Positions 63,116 through 64,000 of a stretch of 64,000 nucleotides of DNA are shown in pieces. Each line of letters starts with the position of its first letter. Positions within the stretch are counted from its first letter, which is position 1. Source of the stretch: Candidatus Obscuribacterales bacterium. Lineage in GTDB: Bacteria; Cyanobacteriota; Vampirovibrionia; Obscuribacterales; Obscuribacteraceae. Made by a program: the position numbers and the translations under genes. The stretch covers positions 161,705 through 225,704 of the forward strand of contig JAIETF010000030.1 in assembly GCA_019745415.1 (NCBI GenBank). The letters are read 5' to 3'. A model generated the notes under the pieces. The model had not been told where the DNA came from. It saw only the letters and a program-made list of their open reading frames with translations, and searched no databases.

Positions 63116-64000
63116 GGTGAGAAGGAAGGCGGGCGAGACCCTGGTTTGGGTCACGGCTTTCGGTCTGACCGGTGCTTCCGCCTTCAATTCACTGCAGTTA
63201 CCGGCCCAGGCTCAATCCCCCCAGGGCAAAAACCAGAAGAAATCAGGCGGACAAGCCCACCACCAAAAACTGAGACTGGTTTCACTAGCCCCCTCCAACA
63301 CCGAGCTGCTCGCCGCCCTCAATGCTCAAGACAGCTTGGTCGGTGTTTGCACTTATTGCGACTTTCCTGCCAGCGTAAGCCAGGTAACCAAAGCCGGCAC
63401 TTTTGTGTCGGCAAATCTAGAGAAGCTCAAGTCGCTGCACCCCGACTATGTGCTCTTGGTCTCTGGGCAAGAAGCGCTGGCAGCCACCCTTGATCGCAAT
63501 CATTTTCAGACCATTCTGCTAGAGAATAAAAAGCTGGAAGATATTGGCCAAAACATTCTGAGACTGGGCGAATTAATCGGCAAAGAAGAAGCAGCTGCAA
63601 GTCTCAAGAAAAAACTAGACAAAGAACTAACCTCCTTTAGAGAGGAAAACAGCAAGAAGAGCCAAACCAGCGTCTTTTACTGTGTTTGGCCCAAGCCCCT
63701 GATGACTGTGGGCAGCGGCAGCTTTCTAGACGAAGTTATCACTGCCTGCGGTGGCAGAAACATAGCCGGTCAGATCAAAAGCGCTTATCCGACTTACAGC
63801 TTGGAAAAGTTGGTCATGCAAAACCCCGACGTAATAATCTTGCCCCACGAAGCTAAAGGGCAGTCTTTTCTTAAACAGGCCCCCTGGAAAGACTTAAAGG
63901 CGGTGAAAGAAAGTCGAGTTTTCTTTCAACCTGAACCACGCAATGACATGCTGGCCCGCCCGACCTATCGCATCATGGAAGGCTTAAACTGGCTGGCCGA
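63096..64000 (+). CDS. BtuF-like periplasmic binding protein, cut by window edge
   Basis: At least 301 residues, open at the right edge. The TTG at 63096 has GAGG seven bases upstream and overlaps the preceding gene by 20 nt; a GTG at 63117 is the alternative. A signal-like helix (ETLVWVTAFGLTGASAFNSL) ends near PAQAQ. The rest has the two-lobe class III fold: LRLVSLAPSNTELLAALNAQ, KAGTFVSANLEKLKSLHPDY, LEDIGQNILRLGELIGKEEA, MTVGSGSFLDEVITACGGRN and MQNPDVIILPHEAKGQSFLK. Such proteins deliver cobalamin, heme or siderophores to an ABC importer. The permease and ATPase genes would be expected beyond the edge. Confidence 0.9.
   Translation, partial: MEKKTNEVRRKAGETLVWVTAFGLTGASAFNSLQLPAQAQSPQGKNQKKSGGQAHHQKLRLVSLAPSNTELLAALNAQDSLVGVCTYCDFPASVSQVTKAGTFVSANLEKLKSLHPDYVLLVSGQEALAATLDRNHFQTILLENKKLEDIGQNILRLGELIGKEEAAASLKKKLDKELTSFREENSKKSQTSVFYCVWPKPLMTVGSGSFLDEVITACGGRNIAGQIKSAYPTYSLEKLVMQNPDVIILPHEAKGQSFLKQAPWKDLKAVKESRVFFQPEPRNDMLARPTYRIMEGLNWLA

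Overview
The window reads as chromosomal DNA of a didermic, free-living bacterium with balanced base composition, frequent TTG/GTG starts and many large proteins without close named families. My best guess is the non-photosynthetic cyanobacterial sister group (Vampirovibrionia/Melainabacteria, Obscuribacterales-like). The grounds are a plant/cyanobacterial-style arogenate dehydrogenase, a DHH-CBS-tRNA nucleotidyltransferase fusion of the cyanobacterial type, a Tat-exported PhoD phosphatase, RlpA and lipoproteins. This is inference from gene content only. No insertion sequence, prophage or CRISPR array was seen.

Left part (1-17 kb). Positions 1-10053 on the minus strand are one uninterrupted reading frame of at least 3351 codons that leaves the window: a giant multidomain protein with a papain-like triad and two GGDEF-type domains. 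It is followed by a small exported protein, Tat-exported alkaline phosphatase phoD with a small MglA-like degenerate GTPase gene upstream, two unknown lineage proteins that converge with abutting stops, and a receiver / winged-helix / Ser-Thr kinase fusion.

17-20 kb is a compact defence operon on the minus strand: a Dam-type adenine methyltransferase, a PD-(D/E)XK restriction endonuclease and a DUF4261-like protein, with overlapping ends. 20-25.7 kb holds an aldo/keto reductase and a minus-strand operon: acyl-CoA dehydrogenase, an exported TPR/tandem-DTG aspartyl protease, a family 2 glycosyltransferase and a second protease paralogue.

25.7-35.8 kb: a HEAT-repeat protein, small membrane and exported proteins, gcvH and gcvT (not adjacent), a fused arogenate/prephenate dehydrogenase-prephenate dehydratase, and an extremely acidic Ala/Glu repeat protein. 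A previously unlisted 48-aa membrane peptide is followed by two related intrinsic terminators, one a perfect 48-bp palindrome.

35.8-43.9 kb: a short cell-wall cluster murD-ftsW-murG, a TPR protein, yebC and an RlpA-like protein. 44-46.9 kb: gltX-cysS. 47-52 kb: a trypsin-like protease and an operon of a lipoprotein with two polytopic GT-C-type glycosyltransferases. 52-57 kb: a DUF1444-like protein, tRNA-Ser(CGA) with its terminator, a DUF4253 protein, an exported SRPBCC protein, a diacylglycerol-kinase-like lipid kinase whose true 5' end lacks a normal start codon, and a LolA-like protein. 57-64 kb: the tRNA nucleotidyltransferase fusion, an NfeD-like/flotillin pair, a P-loop kinase and a BtuF-like binding protein cut by the right edge.

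Overall this is mostly a housekeeping region (envelope synthesis, aminoacylation, glycine and aromatic amino acid metabolism) interspersed with lineage-specific proteins. The most unusual items are the giant protein, the three-gene restriction operon, the degenerate GTPase next to phoD and the non-canonical start of the lipid kinase.
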